A stretch of 37,167 bases of DNA from Zobellia amurskyensis (GCF_009725985.1 NZ_RCNR01000047.1:1-37167), one strand, 5' to 3'. Numbered from the stretch's first letter, positions 26,019-35,414 are shown. Made by a program: numbers and translations. The notes: generated by a model from the letters alone, not told the origin.

Positions 26019-27578
26019 ATGAAAACTAAAATAACGAGTAAATTTTTGATACTACTTGTGGGCTTACTAGTTTTAAGCTCATGCGAAGAGTTTCTAGAAG
26101 AGGATTTAAGGGACGAAATTACCCCAGATGCCTTTTTTACGAATGACAAGGAAGCCGAATTGGCTGTAAACGGTGTTTATAGATTATTTCATGATAACAA
26201 TCTTTACAAGCAACGTGGGTTAGATAATTATTATACAAGTGGTGCCGATATACAAGCGGCAAATAGAGATGTTAATGGATCTATTCACAACTACCTAATT
26301 CAGGAAGGAACTGCAGACGGTAATGGTACTTGGATACAATTGTACCGAGTTGTAAATAATACAACAGAGTTTATTTCCAATATTGAGGGGAATGAGAGTT
26401 TAACTGAGGATGCTAAAAATAGTAGACTAGGTGAACTACTTTTTCTAAGAGCTCTGGCGTATTATCACTTGACCAATTTGTGGGGAGATGTTCCTTTTTA
26501 TACGGAGCAGTTGCCTGTGTTGGAAAGATCTGTATTAGGAAGAACTCCAAAAGCAGAGGTAAGAAGCGTTATGAAGGATGATTTGGCAAGAGCTTTTGAT
26601 TTATTGCCTAGTTCTTATTCAGGTAATGATTTAGGTAGGGCCAGTAAATGGGCAGCCGCAACATTAAAGGCAAAATACCATCTTTTTGATCAAGAATGGG
26701 CCCTGGCCAAAGCAGAGTGCGATGTTGTAATTGATGGTGGGGCACACCGCTTATTGGATAATTATTCTGATGTTTTTGATCAGTCCGATCCAAGCAATCA
26801 ATATAACGACGAATACATTTTTGTGGTGGATTTTGAAGCTGATTATGACGGACCTTTATCTACAACAAGAACGGATGACTACAACCCACGTATTAGGGAT
26901 GAGCCTGCAGGAAGAAACAATGATACTATTGTAAATGGGGTATCTGGAAAAAAGGTAGATATATTTCAAGGTCTTTTGCGTGATCAAGGTGAGGATATGA
27001 CGGGTTACGGTTGGTCAGTACCTTTACCAGAGTTTGCATTGCGAGAAAACTGGCAAGATGGTGACCTTAGATATGACGCTACTATTGTTACTGAATATTT
27101 AGGTTGGAAATTATCGTTCCCTTACTTCCGTAAGAATTGGAATTTAGATCAAGAGAATTCTCTACGTGGGAATCACCCAGAAAACTATATTGTTTTCCGT
27201 TTGGCAGATGTTTACTTAATGGCAGCTGAAGCTGAAAATGAGTTGAATGGTCCAGGAGCTGCATATTTTTACGTGAACAAGGTTAGGGAAAGAGCATTTG
27301 AGCCAGATCAACCATGGAGCGGAATGTCCAAAGAAGAATTTAGAGAGGCTATGTATGATGAGCGTAAGTTTGAGTTAAGTGCCGAAGGGCACCGAAGAAT
27401 GGACCTTATACGTTGGGGCATATTGTTAGAAACGGTACAGACCGTTCAACACAGAGCGTGGAACAATCCAGGGGCTAATATTCAGCCATACCATGTTCTG
27501 TTGCCTGTACCACAGAATCAATTAGAGCTTAATCCAAGTTTGCTTGAATCAGACCCAACCAACAACGGGTACCGATAA
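26019..27578 (+). CDS. SusD-like surface glycan-binding lipoprotein (second)
   Basis: Partner of the second SusC, 519 residues. The lipoprotein signal ends in LSSC (Cys22), followed by EEFLEEDLRDEITPDAFF. That replaces the SDFLE start of the other SusD but keeps the pattern. The TPR-like part has LLFLRALAYYHLTNLWGDVPFYTE, and the C-terminal part has YIVFRLADVYLMAAEAENEL, RRMDLIRWG and LLPVPQNQLELNPSL. These are standard RagB/SusD landmarks. It is followed by a hairpin at 27594-27625 and then a sulfatase gene. Confidence 0.95.
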   Translation: MKTKITSKFLILLVGLLVLSSCEEFLEEDLRDEITPDAFFTNDKEAELAVNGVYRLFHDNNLYKQRGLDNYYTSGADIQAANRDVNGSIHNYLIQEGTADGNGTWIQLYRVVNNTTEFISNIEGNESLTEDAKNSRLGELLFLRALAYYHLTNLWGDVPFYTEQLPVLERSVLGRTPKAEVRSVMKDDLARAFDLLPSSYSGNDLGRASKWAAATLKAKYHLFDQEWALAKAECDVVIDGGAHRLLDNYSDVFDQSDPSNQYNDEYIFVVDFEADYDGPLSTTRTDDYNPRIRDEPAGRNNDTIVNGVSGKKVDIFQGLLRDQGEDMTGYGWSVPLPEFALRENWQDGDLRYDATIVTEYLGWKLSFPYFRKNWNLDQENSLRGNHPENYIVFRLADVYLMAAEAENELNGPGAAYFYVNKVRERAFEPDQPWSGMSKEEFREAMYDERKFELSAEGHRRMDLIRWGILLETVQTVQHRAWNNPGANIQPYHVLLPVPQNQLELNPSLLESDPTNNGYR

Positions 27579-27593
27579 TTAATTGAATGTAAG

Positions 27594-27628
27594 TGCCATG
27601 AGGTTATTTAAAATACCTCATGGCATTT
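27594..27628 (+). terminator. Intercistronic hairpin between susD and a sulfatase
   Basis: A perfect 11-bp stem (27594-27604 with 27615-27625, 10-nt loop), followed by TTTATT. The gap to the sulfatase gene is only 64 bp with no obvious promoter, so this is probably a partial terminator or attenuator lowering sulfatase expression relative to SusC/SusD. Confidence 0.6.
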
Positions 27629-27642
27629 ATTAACTTACTATA

Positions 27643-29124
27643 ATGATGAAACGACTTCTTTATTTTATTTTGCTTGGAACCTTGGTTTTCTCTTGTAAGA
27701 ACAATAATCAAAAGGCACATGAAGCAGATGCGGCCACGACCACAACTGCTAATGCTAGACCCAATATTGTCTATATATTGGCAGATGACCTTGGGTACGG
27801 GGATCTAAGTTCGTACGGGCAGCAAAAGTTCACTACACCTAATATAGATAAGCTGGCTAAAGACGGTATACTTTTTACCCAACACTATTCAGGTAGTACG
27901 GTATGTGCGCCCTCTAGATCGGCTTTATTAACGGGTATGCATACCGGCCACACGGTCGTTAGAGGAAATAAAGAAATTATGCCCGAAGGCCAATATCCTT
28001 TACCGGACAACACCTTTACTATGGCAGAAGCTATGAAAGAAGCGGGCTATGCAACAGGTGCTTTCGGAAAATGGGGACTTGGGTTTCCTGGTTCTGAGGG
28101 TGATCCGTTAAATCAAGGTTTTGATACTTTTTTTGGATATAATTGCCAGCGTTTGGGGCACAATTACTATCCGGGTCACTTATGGGCCAATAAGGATTCT
28201 TTGGTACTTAAGGGTAATTTAGGAACGAAGAAAGGAACTTATGCACCTGGCTTGATACATGAAAAAACACTGGAGTTTATAGAGTTGAATAAAGATAATC
28301 CTTTCTTCCTGTATGTAGCTTCTATTATTCCACATGCAGAATTGGCAGCTCCTGAAGAAATCATGGAGAAATACAGAGGTAAATTCCCTCCGGAAACGCC
28401 TTATGAAGGTGTTGATGACGGTCCAGAGTTTAACCAAGGGCCATACAGGTCGCAAGAAGAACCGCATGCGGCATTTGTTTCTATGGTTCATCTATTAGAT
28501 GCCCAAGTTGGTGAAATTATGGCCAAGTTAGAAAAGTTGGGTATAGCAGATAATACCATTGTTGTTTTTACATCAGATAATGGTCCGCATACAGAAGGTG
28601 GTGCTGATCCGGATTATTTTGATAGTAATGGACCGTTTCGCGGAACGAAAAGAGACCTTTATGAAGGGGGAATTAGAGTTCCTATGATTGCTTCATGGCC
28701 AGGTAAAATCAAGCCGGGAAGTACAACGGAGTTAGTTTCGGCTTTTTGGGATGTGTTTCCTACTTTTTCGGACATAGCAGGTATTGAAACGCCCGAAGGT
28801 TTGGATGGAATCTCATTTTTACCAACGCTTTTAGGAAATAGCGACCAACAAAAGAATCACGAATACCTGTATTGGGAATTTCATGAAAAAGGGGGTAGAC
28901 AAGCCATTCGTAAAGACAATTGGAAAGCGGTAAAATATGATGTGTTCGGAGGGCCTAATGTACCTATTGAACTTTATGACATTAGCACGGATGTTTCTGA
29001 AGAGAACAATTTAGCGGACAAGCATCCTGAAGTAATAGAAGAGATGAAGGTATTGTTTGAAGAAGCAAGAACACCATCAGATGTATTTACTTTTAATCAA
29101 GAGACCTATTTAGAAGCTAAATAA
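27643..29124 (+). CDS. S1-type sulfatase, lipoprotein
   Basis: Sulfatase of 493 residues with a lipoprotein signal ending in VFSC (Cys18), hence membrane-anchored, followed by an Asn/Ala/Thr-rich linker. Core motifs: LADDLGYGDLSSYG, VCAPSR with catalytic Cys88, GMHTGHTVVRGNKE, FGKWGLG, IIPHAELAAP and TSDNGPHTEGG. The GHTxVRGNKE stretch and FGKWGLG in place of FGKWHLG set it, together with the sulfatase at 33259, apart from the other four. It is the last gene of the second SusC/SusD operon, closed by a strong terminator. Substrate not known. Confidence 0.94.
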   Translation: MMKRLLYFILLGTLVFSCKNNNQKAHEADAATTTTANARPNIVYILADDLGYGDLSSYGQQKFTTPNIDKLAKDGILFTQHYSGSTVCAPSRSALLTGMHTGHTVVRGNKEIMPEGQYPLPDNTFTMAEAMKEAGYATGAFGKWGLGFPGSEGDPLNQGFDTFFGYNCQRLGHNYYPGHLWANKDSLVLKGNLGTKKGTYAPGLIHEKTLEFIELNKDNPFFLYVASIIPHAELAAPEEIMEKYRGKFPPETPYEGVDDGPEFNQGPYRSQEEPHAAFVSMVHLLDAQVGEIMAKLEKLGIADNTIVVFTSDNGPHTEGGADPDYFDSNGPFRGTKRDLYEGGIRVPMIASWPGKIKPGSTTELVSAFWDVFPTFSDIAGIETPEGLDGISFLPTLLGNSDQQKNHEYLYWEFHEKGGRQAIRKDNWKAVKYDVFGGPNVPIELYDISTDVSEENNLADKHPEVIEEMKVLFEEARTPSDVFTFNQETYLEAK

Positions 29125-29158
29125 AAAATGAGTTTTGAGTTAGTTGAGTTTTTTTTTG

Positions 29159-29183
29159 AAGAGGTCCAAAAGTTGGACCTCTT
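29159..29183 (+). terminator. Intrinsic terminator closing the second SusC/SusD operon
   Basis: An 11-bp perfect stem (29159-29169 with 29173-29183, 3-nt loop), followed by TATTTG. A run of T precedes the stem. It lies 34 bp after the sulfatase stop codon. Confidence 0.75.
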
Positions 29184-29343
29184 TATTTGATTTAAGACGT
29201 CAAGGATTATAGCCAAGAAGATATGTGTATTACTAAAATAGCAAGTAAATTTAAAAGGATATAGTAGTTGCTTAAGGTAACTTTTACTCTTCTGATGATA
29301 TGACCAAAACCTAATAATTCATTTCAATAAACCATACGTACCT

Positions 29344-30000
29344 ATGAAACAGAAACTAATTCTTATTGTTGTCTTATGCGCTATTCTAGTTGGATTCAAC
29401 CAAGATGAACTGCCTAACGTTTTAATTATTGGAGATTCTATATCTCTAGGATATACGCCATTTGTAAAATCAGCATTAAATGACAAGGCCAATGTGGTTC
29501 ACAATAAAGGAAATGCACAACATACGGGAACTGGACTTGAAAAATTAGTTGAGTGGTTGGGAGATACCCAATGGGACGTTATTCATTTTAATTGGGGATT
29601 ATGGGATTTATGTTACCGACACCCGGATTCAAAAATTCAAGGAAATAGGGATAAGATAAATGGCACTGTAACTTTCACGCCAGAGCAATACCGGGATAAT
29701 ATGGAAGCCTTGGTACTTCGATTACAAAAGACAGGAGCAAAACTCATTTTTGCAACTACCAGTTATGTGCCCAAAGATGAGGCTGGCCGTATCGCGAATT
29801 CTAATAAAGTCTATAATAAAGAGGCTTTGGCCGTAATGAAGAAGTATGGGGTAACTATAAATCCATTAAGCGGTGTTTCAAAAAAAGTACATAAGAAACA
29901 TGCTGCTGGCTCTGGCGATGTTCATTATACTAAGGAAGGCTATAGGTTACTTTCCATATCCGTGGTAGAACAAATAGAAAATTGCCTAGAGGCTATCTGA
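29344..30000 (+). CDS. SGNH/GDSL-family hydrolase, probable carbohydrate esterase
   Basis: Exported SGNH-type hydrolase of 218 residues with a hydrophobic N-terminal signal (ILIVVLCAILVGF). The nucleophile is Ser32 in IIGDSISLG, block III is represented by HFNWGLWDLC, and the C-terminal pair is Asp192 and His194 in GDVHYT, one residue shorter than the common DxxH. Members in glycan loci usually remove acetyl or other acyl groups from sugars. It starts a block of four genes after a terminator and a 219-bp gap, in which I see only TAACTTTT (near 29278) as a weak -7 candidate. Specificity cannot be told from sequence. Confidence 0.85.
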   Translation: MKQKLILIVVLCAILVGFNQDELPNVLIIGDSISLGYTPFVKSALNDKANVVHNKGNAQHTGTGLEKLVEWLGDTQWDVIHFNWGLWDLCYRHPDSKIQGNRDKINGTVTFTPEQYRDNMEALVLRLQKTGAKLIFATTSYVPKDEAGRIANSNKVYNKEALAVMKKYGVTINPLSGVSKKVHKKHAAGSGDVHYTKEGYRLLSISVVEQIENCLEAI

Positions 30001-30048
30001 TGTAATCCTATTAATAAGTTTTAGAATATCAAATTAGAATTTTATCGT

Positions 30049-31662
30049 ATGATGTACATAGCAAATATTTGGAAAAAATACACTACCGCTTTGGTTGTAT
30101 TCATTGGATCGTTTTACGGTCTTGCACAGGAATACAAGAGTAGTGCCGCTACCGTTCAAAAACCAAATATTATTCTCATATATACAGATGACCTGGGAAT
30201 AGGGTTATTGGGTCATGAAGGACAAAAAATTATAAAGACGCCCCATATTGATCAACTGGCAAAAGAAGGGGTACGGTTTACCAACGCCTATTCTAATATG
30301 CTATGTGCGCCAGCCCGTGCATCTTTGATTACTGGTCTTCACGACAGTCACGAACAGGGTTTTGAAATTACACCGGGCGCACTCTATAAAAAGATAAGCA
30401 CGGGAGAATATAATCAAAGTCAAATAGAAAAACTGGTGAATAGTAACCTGACGCCAATACCTGAAAATCAAATTTTTTTAGGGCAAGTGGCGCAGGAAGC
30501 CGGTTATCAAACGGCGCAAATAGGAAAGTTGGAATGGGGTTTTTCCACCACCGATCATCAAATGAAAAGACACGGTTGGGAGTATTACTACGGCTATTTA
30601 GATCATGTACGGGCACATGGGTTCTATCCTCCATTTTTATTTGAAGAGGGAAAACTGGTAAATATAGAAGGGAACACCCTGGCCAACTGCGGAAAATCTG
30701 GTGAACCGGAAATCCCCGAAAATTCTAAAGAACGTAAGAGTATGGAGGGGAAAGTGCAGTATTCCCAAGACCTATTCATGGACAAAGCCCTCAATTTTAT
30801 CAGCACCAATAAAGAGGAGCCTTTCTTCCTGTACTTCCCCACACAATTACCTCACGGCCCCGTTGCTATTCCCAAAGTACATCAGGATTTTGTTCATGAT
30901 GACCGGTTGACGCCCATTGAAAAAGAATATGCCTCCATGGTAAAAATGTTAGATGATAACGTAGGGCAGATTGTACAAAAATTGAAAGAACTTAAAATTG
31001 ATGATGAAACCCTAATCATATTTACGGCAGATAACGGACATGAAATATATTATGCTCAAGAAGGTCGTGTAGAAAAACCATATGCCAATATAAAAACGGG
31101 TAAGCGTTTTGATGATGTGGAGCATAAATACTACAGCCATTTGTCCGGTGATGTTTTTGATGGAAATGGCGGTCGTGCCGGAATGAAGCGAAGTAATCTC
31201 CAAGGCGGAATTCAAGTACCGTTGATTGTTAGGTGGCCCGCTAAAATAGAAGCGGGAAGTACTTCTCATAAGCTGGTTGCCAATTATGATCTTCTGGCTA
31301 CCATTGCGGAACTTACCGGGTTTTCAAAACCGGTTGATACGGATGGAATATCATTTTATAAAGAGTTATTAGGAGAAAACACGGAGGAGGGGCATGAATT
31401 TGTGGTATACTCTTCCTATACCGGACCCACCCTGGTTACCAAGGAAGGTTGGAAAATTAGAACGGATTTAGACAAAGAAGTTTTTGAACTGTTTTTTCTG
31501 CCCGATGATTTTAAGGAAGCAAATGATTTGTCCGAAAAACATCCCCAGAAACTACAAGAATTGAAAGACCAACTTTTGACCGCCTGTGAAGGCGATTTCA
31601 GAAACGGTCATTTCAGTAATGGAGGTAGCATACTAAAAGTATCGACTAAAGCTGGGAAATAG
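30049..31662 (+). CDS. S1-type sulfatase with CAPAR active-site motif
   Basis: Exported sulfatase of 537 residues with a signal peptide (TALVVFIGSFYGLAQ). Metal-site motif YTDDLGIGLLGHEG; catalytic stretch LCAPAR with Cys86. The fourth position is Ala rather than the common Ser, which still satisfies the CxPxR maturation core. Other marks are QIGKLEWGFS where most sulfatases have FGKWHLG, PTQLPHGPVAIP and TADNGHE, then VRWPAKIEAGS. Two adjacent ATGs (30049, 30052) are possible starts. It lies 48 bp after the esterase and ahead of the broken GH30, presumably in one operon. Substrate unknown. Confidence 0.93.
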   Translation: MMYIANIWKKYTTALVVFIGSFYGLAQEYKSSAATVQKPNIILIYTDDLGIGLLGHEGQKIIKTPHIDQLAKEGVRFTNAYSNMLCAPARASLITGLHDSHEQGFEITPGALYKKISTGEYNQSQIEKLVNSNLTPIPENQIFLGQVAQEAGYQTAQIGKLEWGFSTTDHQMKRHGWEYYYGYLDHVRAHGFYPPFLFEEGKLVNIEGNTLANCGKSGEPEIPENSKERKSMEGKVQYSQDLFMDKALNFISTNKEEPFFLYFPTQLPHGPVAIPKVHQDFVHDDRLTPIEKEYASMVKMLDDNVGQIVQKLKELKIDDETLIIFTADNGHEIYYAQEGRVEKPYANIKTGKRFDDVEHKYYSHLSGDVFDGNGGRAGMKRSNLQGGIQVPLIVRWPAKIEAGSTSHKLVANYDLLATIAELTGFSKPVDTDGISFYKELLGENTEEGHEFVVYSSYTGPTLVTKEGWKIRTDLDKEVFELFFLPDDFKEANDLSEKHPQKLQELKDQLLTACEGDFRNGHFSNGGSILKVSTKAGK

Positions 31663-31692
31663 CTAGCATAAAAATATAGAATTGTGGGGTAC

Positions 31693-33231
31693 ATGAGAAA
31701 GTTGTTTTTGGGGATGGTTGTTTTGGGTATGTGCTGTAACGTAGCGGCACAGAATTCTATTCTTAAGGTCGATATTGATACAGATGTAAAATTTCAGACT
31801 ATTCATAATTTTGGAGCTTCCGATGCGTGGGCAGCTCAGTATGTAGGCCTTTGGCCAGATGAAAAAAGAAATCAGGTAGCCGAATGATTGTTTAGCACGG
31901 AAATAGATGAAGCATGTTCTCCAAAAGGAATAGGCCTAACCGCTTGGCGATTTAATATTGGAGCGGGAAGTTCCAGTCAAGGTAATGATAGCGGTATAAA
32001 AGACCCATGGCGAAGAACGGAAGGTTTTTTTAAAAGCGAAGGTGTTTACGACTGGGAAAAACAAGCAGGACAACAATGGTTTTTAAAGGCAGCGAAAGAA
32101 AGAGGAGTGGAGCAGTTTGTAGCTTTTGTGAACAGCCCGCCTATACAGCTTACAAAAAATGGGAAAGGGCATTCGGATGATGGATTATCGGCGAATCTCG
32201 CAGCAGAAAACTATGGAACATACGCTAATTTTCTGGCAAATCTATTTCATCGTTTTAAAGATAGTGTAGGAGTAGATTTTGATTATATAAGTCCGTTTAA
32301 CGAACCGCAATGGGAATGGAAAGGCGGACAAGAAGGTTCTCCTTGGAACAATAACGAATTAGCAGGGGCCGCTAGGGTAATCGATTCCGTTTTTAGGGTT
32401 GAAAATATTGCTGCACAATTGGAAATTACCGAAGCTGGGGCGATTGATTATCTTACTGGGACCAAAAAGAAACACAACAATAGAAGCAATCAAATTGAAA
32501 CTTTCTTCAGTCCTTCAAGTCCGGATTATTTAGGAAACTTGAGTACCCTGGCGCCTAAAGTTGCCGCACACAGTTATTTTACTACTTGGCCTGTGGAAAA
32601 GCTGAAAAGAGAGCGAGAACGCATTGCAGAAAAGCTTCAGAAATATCCAGATTTGGAATATTGGATGAGCGAATATTGCATCCTGGAAAACAACGAAGAA
32701 ATAAAAGGAAAGGGCAGGGGATTAGGTATGCGAACGGCCTTATACGTGGCACGTGTAATTCATGCCGATCTTACAATTGCCAATGCAAGTGCGTGGCACT
32801 GGTGGCTCGCCATGAGTCCATATGATTTTAAAGATGGCTTAATTTACCATGATAAGAAGACGGATGATGGTGCTATCTATGATTCAAAATTGTTATGGAC
32901 CTTGGGAAATTATGCACGATTTATCAGGCCTGGAGCTAGCCGAATTTCTGTCAGTTATGCGGATAGGGACTTGACCGAAACGTTACAGAACGGAGTTTTG
33001 ATTTCCGCATATAAAAATAAGGATGGAAGCGTAGTTGTTGTGGCAGTAAACCAAAAAGAAGCAGCTGTAGATTTAGAGTTGAATTTAGATTCTGAATCAT
33101 ATGTAAAGGTTACAAGTTATGTGACGGATGCTGGGCAAAATTTGAAAAGTAAGGTTTTAGGGAAACCTAAGAAGGGAATATTCACGGTAGGTAAAAAATC
33201 AATAACCACTTTTATTTTTCAATCAAAATAG
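31693..33231 (+). pseudogene. GH30-family glycoside hydrolase interrupted by an in-frame TGA
   Basis: The frame from ATG 31693 encodes a signal peptide (MRKLFLGMVVLGMCCNVAAQ) and the first barrel strand (TIHNFGASDAWA). It then meets TGA at 31885-31887 (codon 65) and continues without any shift to 33231. The downstream part carries the GH30 core: GIGLTAWRFNIGAGS, acid/base Glu204 in SPFNEPQWEW, nucleophile Glu327 in WMSEYC, SAWHWWLAMSPYD, and the small C-terminal beta-domain. The stop sits at AE-TGA-LFS, where relatives as I recall have Trp, so one TGG-to-TGA change explains it. An upstream GTG at 31684 is a less likely start. GH30 enzymes cleave several beta-linked glycans; the specificity is not readable here. 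Confidence 0.85.
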
Positions 33232-33258
33232 ATTTTAAACATATAGCAAGAATTAAAT

Positions 33259-35358
33259 ATGAAGCATTTCAATAAGTTACGATCCATCACTAGTCTTGGA
33301 ATTTTAGTTATAATAGCTAGTTGTAATTTAACTGCCCAAACCACGGTAGATGCTACTTCTGACACTTATCAAAAACCCAATATCATATTCATCTTAACGG
33401 ATGACTTGGGTTATGGCGATTTGGGAGTCTTCTTTCAAAAGCAAAGAGCTGATAAAGAGGGAAAGCATTCCCCACAGGAATTTACGCCCAATTTAGACCG
33501 TATGGCCAATGAAGGCGCCTTATTGCCGCAACATTATTCCGCCGCACCGGTTTGTGCCCCGTCAAGGGCATCGCTATTATTGGGACAAAGCCAAGGGCAT
33601 GCCAATATAAGGGACAATCAGTTTGACAAGGCTTTGGCCTATAACCATACCTTGGGATCCGTTTTACAAGGGGCAAACTATAAGACCGCGGCCATAGGCA
33701 AATGGGGTTTGCAGGGAAAAGGAAAGGCCCCGAATTGGCCTTCACACCCCCTAAACCAAGGCTTTGATTATTACTTAGGGTATATGAGACATGGCGACGG
33801 GCATGAGCATTACCCCAAGGAAGGGATATACCGCGGTACCAAAGAAGTTTACGAAAACAGAACGAATATAACCCCTGACCTAGACAAGTGTTATACTGCG
33901 GATCTATGGACTGCTGCCGCTAAAAAATGGATTGTAGAACACAAGGAGGGCGAGGAAAAAGACAAACCATTTTTTATGTATTTGGCCTATGATACACCGC
34001 ATGCCGTTTTAGAATTGCCTACACAGGCCTATCCTGAGGGGGGCGGACTTAACGGGGGGCTGCAATGGCTTGGTGAGCCGGGTAAAATGATAAATACCGC
34101 TAGTGGTGAAGTGGATTCGTGGATTCATCCCGATTATGCCGATGCTACTTACATTCCACAGAACGGTAAAAAGCCGGTACCGTGGACCGATGTTTACAAA
34201 AGGTACGCTACGGATACACGTAGGATTGACTCCGCCGTGGGCGATATTCTTCAACTTTTAAAAGACCTTAAAATTGATGATAATACCTTGGTCATATTTA
34301 CTTCCGATAATGGGCCATCGGTAGAATCGTATTTGAAGGACCAGCCCATCGTACCTACTTTCTTTGGTAGTTACGGACCTTTTACCGGAATCAAAAGAGA
34401 CTGTTGGGAGGGAGGACTGCGTATGCCGACCATTGCAAGATGGCCTGAAGCTATTAAACCGGGAACGGTTGTTTCCAGCCCTAGTATATCTTACGATTGG
34501 ATGCCTACCTTTTCTGAAATGGCCGGTTTGCCGGTTCCGGCGGTTTCCAACGGGACCTCATTGTTGCCTTCCTTAACGGGAAAAGGAAAGCAGTCGCCCA
34601 GTACTATTTATGTCGAATATTTTGAAGGAGGAAAAACACCGGGCTATGATGATTTTAGCGCCGATTTGAAGAGCCGTCGTCGGAATCAAATGCAGATGAT
34701 ACGAAAGGGCGATTATGTGGGAGTCAGGTATGATATTCAATCGGGAAAAGATGATTTTGAAATTTACAATGTAATCGATGATATGAGCCAATCTGCAAAC
34801 CTAGCTGGTTCTGCAGATTTTTCAGCACTTCAAGAAGAAATGAAAGCTAATGTTCTGCAACGTCGTATGCCAAACCCTACTGCAGTGAGACCTTATGACC
34901 AGGCCTTGGTTCCGGCCGTTGTGGTAAAGGATTTGGAGAAAGGCATTACTTGGAAATCGTATGAGGGGAAATTCCGCTGGGTTCCATCCGTTGCATCATT
35001 AACTCCTATAGGAACAGGGGTAACTGCACATATGAATCCTAAGATTCAAACTTCGGAAAATACCAGTATCCTTTATTTTGAAGGATATATAGAAGTACCT
35101 GCGGATGGAGATTATACTTTTTATCTAAGAGCTAATTCTGGAGGAGTGCTGCGTATTCATGAGTCAACTGTTATTGATGCCGATTACGGATACATAAAGA
35201 ATTCTAACATGTGCGGACAATACAAGCTTAAGGCCGGAACACACCCGATCCAGCTATATTTAAGAAATGGTAAAAAGGGAAATCCGCAATTCAATTTGGA
35301 GTGGAGCGGACCTACTTTTGGCAAAGAACCCATTTCTGAGTTGGTTTTGTTCCATTAA
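33259..35358 (+). CDS. S1-type sulfatase with C-terminal PA14-like domain
   Basis: Sulfatase of 699 residues, clearly longer than the usual 450-550. The signal ends in IASC (Cys22), a plausible lipobox; AQT slightly later could be a normal cleavage site. Core: LTDDLGYGDLGVFF, VCAPSR with Cys99, GQSQGHANIRDNQ, IGKWGLQG, AYDTPHAVLELP and TSDNGPSVE. From about residue 590 a PA14-like domain follows (LYFEGYIEVPADGDYTFYLR, GGVLRIHES, LKAGTHPIQLYL, FNLEWSGP). PA14 domains often bind carbohydrate, so it may hold the enzyme on its polymer. It lies 27 bp after the GH30 frame, last in the block. Confidence 0.94.
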   Translation: MKHFNKLRSITSLGILVIIASCNLTAQTTVDATSDTYQKPNIIFILTDDLGYGDLGVFFQKQRADKEGKHSPQEFTPNLDRMANEGALLPQHYSAAPVCAPSRASLLLGQSQGHANIRDNQFDKALAYNHTLGSVLQGANYKTAAIGKWGLQGKGKAPNWPSHPLNQGFDYYLGYMRHGDGHEHYPKEGIYRGTKEVYENRTNITPDLDKCYTADLWTAAAKKWIVEHKEGEEKDKPFFMYLAYDTPHAVLELPTQAYPEGGGLNGGLQWLGEPGKMINTASGEVDSWIHPDYADATYIPQNGKKPVPWTDVYKRYATDTRRIDSAVGDILQLLKDLKIDDNTLVIFTSDNGPSVESYLKDQPIVPTFFGSYGPFTGIKRDCWEGGLRMPTIARWPEAIKPGTVVSSPSISYDWMPTFSEMAGLPVPAVSNGTSLLPSLTGKGKQSPSTIYVEYFEGGKTPGYDDFSADLKSRRRNQMQMIRKGDYVGVRYDIQSGKDDFEIYNVIDDMSQSANLAGSADFSALQEEMKANVLQRRMPNPTAVRPYDQALVPAVVVKDLEKGITWKSYEGKFRWVPSVASLTPIGTGVTAHMNPKIQTSENTSILYFEGYIEVPADGDYTFYLRANSGGVLRIHESTVIDADYGYIKNSNMCGQYKLKAGTHPIQLYLRNGKKGNPQFNLEWSGPTFGKEPISELVLFH

Positions 35359-35414
35359 GAAATGAGCTCAAACGATTTTGTTCAGCTTTAAGAATACTAA
35401 AAATTGGATCTACG

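Noticed and set aside
31888-33231. A separate 447-residue gene starting with TTG right after the TGA
   Set aside because: It would lack an export signal and the first strand of the GH30 barrel, both of which are coded in the same frame just upstream; one broken gene is the simpler reading.
35365-35387. Possible terminator after the PA14 sulfatase
   Set aside because: AGCT arms with mismatched and bulged inner pairs and no proper T-tract; too imperfect to call.
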